Shown piece after piece: positions 61,687 to 64,000 of a stretch of 64,000 nt of DNA. Numbering within the stretch: the first letter of the stretch is position 1; each line of letters begins with the position of its first letter. This DNA comes from Saccharothrix australiensis (GTDB taxonomy: Bacteria; Actinomycetota; Actinomycetes; Mycobacteriales; Pseudonocardiaceae): assembly GCF_003634935.1 (NCBI RefSeq), contig NZ_RBXO01000001.1, forward strand, positions 3,807,501 to 3,871,500, in the 5' to 3' direction. The position numbers were made by a program, and so were the translations under genes. The notes under the pieces were generated by a model, which saw only the letters and a program-made list of their open reading frames with translations, made no database searches and had not been told where the DNA came from.

Positions 61687-64000
61687 TCAGTGGTCCTCGG
61701 GGCCGCCCGCGGCGGTGTCGTCGAGCCCGTCGAGCCGTCGCCGGACGCGGTGCGCGTCGGCGTGGCGGCCTTGTTCCCGGTACAGCTCCAGCGCTTCCCG
61801 CCACACCGCGCGGGCCCGGTCCCGCCGCCCGAGCGCGGCCTGCGGGCGGCCGAGGTTGTCCAGGGTGTTGGCGGTCTCGTAGGTGTTGCCGAGCGACCGG
61901 TACAGGGCGAGGGCCTGGTGGTAGTAGTGGACGGCCAGGTGGTGCCGGCGCGTGTGGTAGTGGATGTAGCCGAGGCTGTCCAGCGTCGCCGCCTCGCCGT
62001 CGGGGTTGTGGTGGCGTCGGAACAGGACGAGCGCGGCCCGGCAGTGCGCGCGGGCGGTGTCGTGGTCGCCCAGGCGCGCGGCGTGCCACCCGACCGAGTT
62101 GAGCGCCCGCGCCTCCCACACCGGGTTGTCGAGGGTGCGGTGCAGCTCCAGGGTGTGCCGGGCGTGGTCGAGGGCCTTGCGGTCGTCGCCCCGCCGCTCC
62201 CACGCGACCGCGAGCTCGTGGTGGATGGTGGCCCGCAGGCCGGTGTCGCGGTGGCGCTCGGCGAGGGCGAGCGCCCGGTGCAGGTGCGCGGTGGCCTCCT
62301 CGTGCCCGCCCAGCCGGGAGTGCGCGCGGCCGAGGTTGCGGAGGGCGCGGATGCGGGTGGTCGGGTCCGGCAAGTGCTCGGCGGCCTCCAGCGCGGCCCG
62401 CCACGCGGCGAGGTCGTCGCGGAGGTGCCCCCGCAGGCGGTAGAAGCCGGTCAGGTTCCAGGCGAGGTGCCAGGCGGTGTGGTGGCGGCGCCGGGCGACC
62501 GCGGTCTGCTGGGCGGCGAGCAGGTGGGGGTGCTCGGCGTCCAGCCAGGCCAGGGCGGTGGGCTGGTCGGGCAGCGGGTGCGGGTGGACGCCGGGCGCGG
62601 GCGGTCCCGGCGGGATCAGCGGCACGTGGGGGTCGAACAGCCGCTGGGCGGTGTGCGCGGTGTGCAGGTAGAAGTCGACCACGCGGGTCAGGGCCGCGTC
62701 GCGGGTCGGTTCGGGCACGGTGTCGTGTGCGCGGGTGGCGGCGTAGGCGCGGACCAGGTCGTGCATGGCGTAGCGGTCGCCGGGTGTGCGTTCGAGCAGC
62801 GAGGCGTCGGCCAGGGCGCGCAGCACGGCGCGGGTCTCCCGGCGCGACGCGCCGACGAGGTCGGCGGCGGCCGGCAGGCCGGTGTCCGGTCCGGGCGCGA
62901 TGCCCAGCAGGGCGAACGCGGTGCGCTGCGGCTCGGTGAGCCGGCGCAGGGACCAGGACAGCACGGCGGGCAGGCTCGCCGTCGGGTCGCTGTCGTCCAG
63001 CGCGTCCACGCCGAAGGCGCGCAGCTCGGCGACGGTCTCCGCCAGCGGCAGGTGGGGTTCGGCGGCGGCGCGGGCCGCGATCACCGCCAGCGCCAGCGGG
63101 AACCCGCCGCACAGCCGGACCAGGTCGGCGGCGGCGGGCTCCTCGGCCGCCACGCGCGCCGCGCCCAGGGCCGCCGTCAGCAGGGCGCGGGACTCGGTGT
63201 CGGTGAGGACGTCGAGGGACAGCGGTCGGGCGCCGTGCCGGGCGACCAGCGCGGGCAGCCGGTTCCGGCTGGTGACCAGCACGGTGCACGAGGTGCCGCC
63301 GGGCAGCAGCGGCGCCACCTGGTCGACCGCGGCGGCGTTGTCCAGCACGACCAGCATCCGCCGCTCGGCGGTCAGGCTGCGGTACAGGGCGGCGCGGGCG
63401 TCCAGGTCGTGCGGCACGCGGTCGGGGGAGACGCCGAGGGCGTCGAGGAAGCCGCGCAGCGCCTCGCCCGGCGTCATCGGCTCGCCGGTGGGGCTGAAGC
63501 CGCGCAGGTCCACGAACAGCTGACCGTCGGAGAACCGCTCCCGGTGGCGGTTGGCCCAGGCCAGCGCGAGCCAGGTCTTGCCGATGCCGCCCGCACCGCC
63601 GATGGCCGAGATGACCACCGTCGCGCCGGTCGGCGGCGGGTGCCCGGCCGCTCGGGGCGGTGCGCCGGGAGCCGCCGCGCCGGGCGCGTCGTCGGCGTTC
63701 GTGCCGGGCGCGTGGTCCGGACCGTGGGTGCGGTGCCTGCCGTCGGGACTGCGGGTGCCGGCCGCGCCGCCCGGACCGCGGGTGTCGGGTGCGCCGGCGG
63801 GCTCGTGGGTGTCCGATCTCCCGGCGGGGCCATCGAGGGGCGCGGCCGGGACGATGCGGTCCAGCTCGGCCAACTCGGGGGCGCGGCCGGTGAACAGCGC
63901 GGGCGCGGCGGGCAGCTGGCGTGGCGCGACCGGCGACCGCGCGGTCACCGCCGCCGGGGCGACCAGGTCGGGGTCGGCGGTGAGGATGCGCTGGTAGAGC
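61687..64000 (-). CDS. Second AfsR-type SARP regulator, 5' end outside window
   Basis: The last 770 or so residues are present, from the end of the BTAD (LYQRILTADPDLVAPAAVTA) through an NB-ARC domain (GAGGIGKTWLALAWANR, RRMLVVLDNAAAVDQVAPLL) to the TPR tail. It is very close to the neighbouring SARP: long blocks such as VSPDRVPHDLDARAALYRSL are identical. A low-complexity linker rich in Gly/Pro/Asp (about 63660-63840) sits between BTAD and ATPase and is absent from the neighbour. Tandem duplication is evident. Confidence 0.9.
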   Translation of the reverse strand, partial: LYQRILTADPDLVAPAAVTARSPVAPRQLPAAPALFTGRAPELAELDRIVPAAPLDGPAGRSDTHEPAGAPDTRGPGGAAGTRSPDGRHRTHGPDHAPGTNADDAPGAAAPGAPPRAAGHPPPTGATVVISAIGGAGGIGKTWLALAWANRHRERFSDGQLFVDLRGFSPTGEPMTPGEALRGFLDALGVSPDRVPHDLDARAALYRSLTAERRMLVVLDNAAAVDQVAPLLPGGTSCTVLVTSRNRLPALVARHGARPLSLDVLTDTESRALLTAALGAARVAAEEPAAADLVRLCGGFPLALAVIAARAAAEPHLPLAETVAELRAFGVDALDDSDPTASLPAVLSWSLRRLTEPQRTAFALLGIAPGPDTGLPAAADLVGASRRETRAVLRALADASLLERTPGDRYAMHDLVRAYAATRAHDTVPEPTRDAALTRVVDFYLHTAHTAQRLFDPHVPLIPPGPPAPGVHPHPLPDQPTALAWLDAEHPHLLAAQQTAVARRRHHTAWHLAWNLTGFYRLRGHLRDDLAAWRAALEAAEHLPDPTTRIRALRNLGRAHSRLGGHEEATAHLHRALALAERHRDTGLRATIHHELAVAWERRGDDRKALDHARHTLELHRTLDNPVWEARALNSVGWHAARLGDHDTARAHCRAALVLFRRHHNPDGEAATLDSLGYIHYHTRRHHLAVHYYHQALALYRSLGNTYETANTLDNLGRPQAALGRRDRARAVWREALELYREQGRHADAHRVRRRLDGLDDTAAGGPEDH

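Overview
The window is very GC-rich, with long overlapping operons and GTG/TTG starts, which points to an actinomycete. The best guess is Pseudonocardiales (Saccharothrix/Lentzea/Actinosynnema type), because the tyrosine ammonia-lyase at 31.3 kb closely resembles, as I remember it, Sam8 of the saccharomicin producer Saccharothrix espanaensis. That placement is an inference from memory; no search was run. No tRNA, rRNA or CRISPR array was seen.

Layout. 0-8 kb: the 3' end of a large regulator, a decayed alpha/beta hydrolase, an ABC-F ribosome-protection gene with an attenuation-type leader, a TetR regulator, an IS110 transposase remnant, a WGR-domain protein, and a XRE / ImmA-IrrE peptidase / multipass membrane protein operon. 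8-39.4 kb: one large oligosaccharide biosynthesis cluster of saccharomicin type. It holds eleven paralogous glycosyltransferases (nine in one unbroken run), an ABC exporter, a glycoside hydrolase, and a complete NDP-deoxysugar set: thymidylyltransferase, 4,6-dehydratase, 2,3-dehydratase, aminotransferase, C-methyltransferase, epimerase, 4-ketoreductase and an aldo/keto reductase. This matches the evaA-E logic for 4-epi-vancosamine plus a 2,6-dideoxy branch. A tyrosine ammonia-lyase, an aryl-acid adenylating enzyme and a free acyl carrier protein should supply a coumaroyl-type starter. Two LmbU-family regulators flank the cluster. A 16-bp palindrome, GTCCCGCCGGCGGGAC, recurs at its control regions.

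39.5-44.4 kb: after a strong terminator comes a compact locus resembling microcin C. It has an 18-residue peptide gene ending in Asn, a 17-bp hairpin, a MccB-like enzyme (RRE plus ThiF/E1 fold), an MFS exporter and a prolyl-oligopeptidase-type serine peptidase. 45.0-49.9 kb: a complete lasso peptide operon (precursor, cyclase, RRE, leader protease, ABC exporter) with a strikingly Arg-rich core. 50-64 kb: an APH-like kinase, an ECF41 sigma factor with its carboxymuconolactone-decarboxylase-like partner and promoters, a TetR/DUF4345 pair with a clear operator, a secreted M14 carboxypeptidase whose 3' end and hairpin are duplicated, a macro-domain/KAP NTPase fusion, and two tandem AfsR-type SARP regulators, the second cut by the window edge.

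How the parts work together (inference). In the sugar cluster, NDP-sugars are built by the 28-39 kb operons, an aryl starter is made by the lyase, ligase and ACP, the glycosyltransferases extend the chain, and the ABC exporter removes it. LmbU proteins probably activate these promoters through the palindrome. The microcin-C-like and lasso loci look self-contained but lie immediately next to it, giving three antibiotic-type pathways within about 41 kb.
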